A stretch of 64,000 bases of DNA, from the NCBI RefSeq assembly GCF_037572775.1, contig NZ_JBBHKA010000001.1, positions 1,240,001 through 1,304,000 of the forward strand, in the 5' to 3' direction. Every line of letters starts with the position of its first letter. Position 1 is the stretch's first letter. Below the pieces are notes generated by a model. It was not told the origin of the DNA. It ran no database searches and saw only the letters and a list, made by a program, of their open reading frames with translations. Below, piece by piece: positions 63,795-64,000 of this stretch. Origin of the DNA: Ramlibacter sp. PS4R-6 (lineage in GTDB: Bacteria > Pseudomonadota > Gammaproteobacteria > Burkholderiales > Burkholderiaceae_C). The translations under genes were made by a program, and so were the position numbers.

Positions 63795-64000
63795 ATGCGC
63801 AGCGTCGCGGTCGTCGACTACGGGATGGGCAACCTGCGTTCGGTCTCGAACGCGGTGCGCCATGCCGCCCAGGGCTCGGGCTGGGAGGTGGTCGTCACCT
63901 CCCGACCCGAGGATGTGCGCGCGGCCGAGCGCATCGTGCTGCCCGGCCAGGGCGCCATGCCCGATTGCATGCGCGAGTTCCGCGAGTCGGGGCTGATGGA
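63795..64000 (+). CDS. hisH: Imidazole glycerol phosphate synthase glutaminase subunit HisH (3' truncated by window edge)
   Basis: The first 68 codons are present: [18 protein letters not shown] and [14 protein letters not shown] (the oxyanion-strand PGxGA) mark the class I amidotransferase HisH. The catalytic Cys lies beyond the window. The start ATG follows hisB by nine bases. hisA, hisF and others are expected to follow. Confidence 0.93.
   Translation, partial: MRSVAVVDYGMGNLRSVSNAVRHAAQGSGWEVVVTSRPEDVRAAERIVLPGQGAMPDCMREFRESGLM

Overview
This 64 kb window is chromosomal DNA from a high-GC betaproteobacterium. Gene content and order (pilMNOPQ-aroK-aroB-dgt-like-gltBD; mla operon-ibaG-murA-hisGDCB; metK divergent from two acyltransferases; lysA-lptM/cyaY) point to the Burkholderiales, most likely a Comamonadaceae member close to Ramlibacter or Variovorax. 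That placement is inferred from synteny and protein character; I ran no database search. The window is almost entirely coding. No intergenic stretch reaches 300 bases (the longest is about 265, between mrcA and pilM). I see no tRNA, rRNA, CRISPR array, prophage or integrative element.

Layout. 1-2224: end of an MdlA/MdlB heterodimeric ABC exporter. 2221-4964: a LysR regulator divergent from a DUF2917 gene, then a TetR regulator overlapping gluconokinase. 5007-10766: an atypical metallo-beta-lactamase-fold protein, a small hydrophilic protein, and glmU and glmS flanking an Lrp/AsnC regulator, so both ends of UDP-GlcNAc synthesis sit here. 10828-18290: a pseudo-histidine-kinase-like protein, a minus-strand operon (DUF2383 protein, ligD, histidine phosphatase, nnrD), and two unknown genes. 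18294-22842: metK, two LpxL-type acyltransferases, an alpha/beta hydrolase and engB. 22909-28810: a dihaem cytochrome c, the System II cytochrome c assembly pair resB-ccsA, and the msrPQ methionine sulfoxide repair pair. 28746-33015: lysA-lptM, cyaY and penicillin-binding protein 1A. 33281-42027: type IV pilus operon pilMNOPQ, a large Ig-like lipoprotein with two EF-hand-like loops, then aroK and aroB. 42032-45735: a dGTPase-like protein, an MFS transporter, a DUF1415 protein and a methyltransferase. 45741-46581: a small Y1 (REP-associated/IS200-like) transposase with hairpin-forming inverted ends. 46660-52875: glutamate synthase. 52941-64000: one dense co-oriented run, mlaFED-mlaA-mlaC-mlaB, a YadGH-type ABC exporter, ibaG/bolA, murA and hisGDCB-hisH, which leaves the window inside hisH.

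Most genes within operons are joined by 4-base ATGA/GTGA start-stop overlaps, which implies translational coupling. Several convergent pairs share stop-codon bases. The cell envelope dominates: peptidoglycan precursors (glmU, glmS, murA), peptidoglycan synthesis (mrcA), lipid asymmetry (mla), lipid A acylation, pili and a surface lipoprotein.

The observations most worth following up are: (i) the transposase unit with tandem hairpins at its left end and a 22-base inverted repeat at both ends, right beside the gltB promoter region; (ii) a recurrent arrangement of a TATAAT-like hexamer 6-8 bases before the start codon with no Shine-Dalgarno sequence, suggesting leaderless mRNAs; (iii) the Ca-loop Ig lipoprotein in the pilus operon; (iv) a beta-lactamase-fold protein that has lost its second metal site; and (v) a histidine-kinase-like protein without an ATP-binding site.
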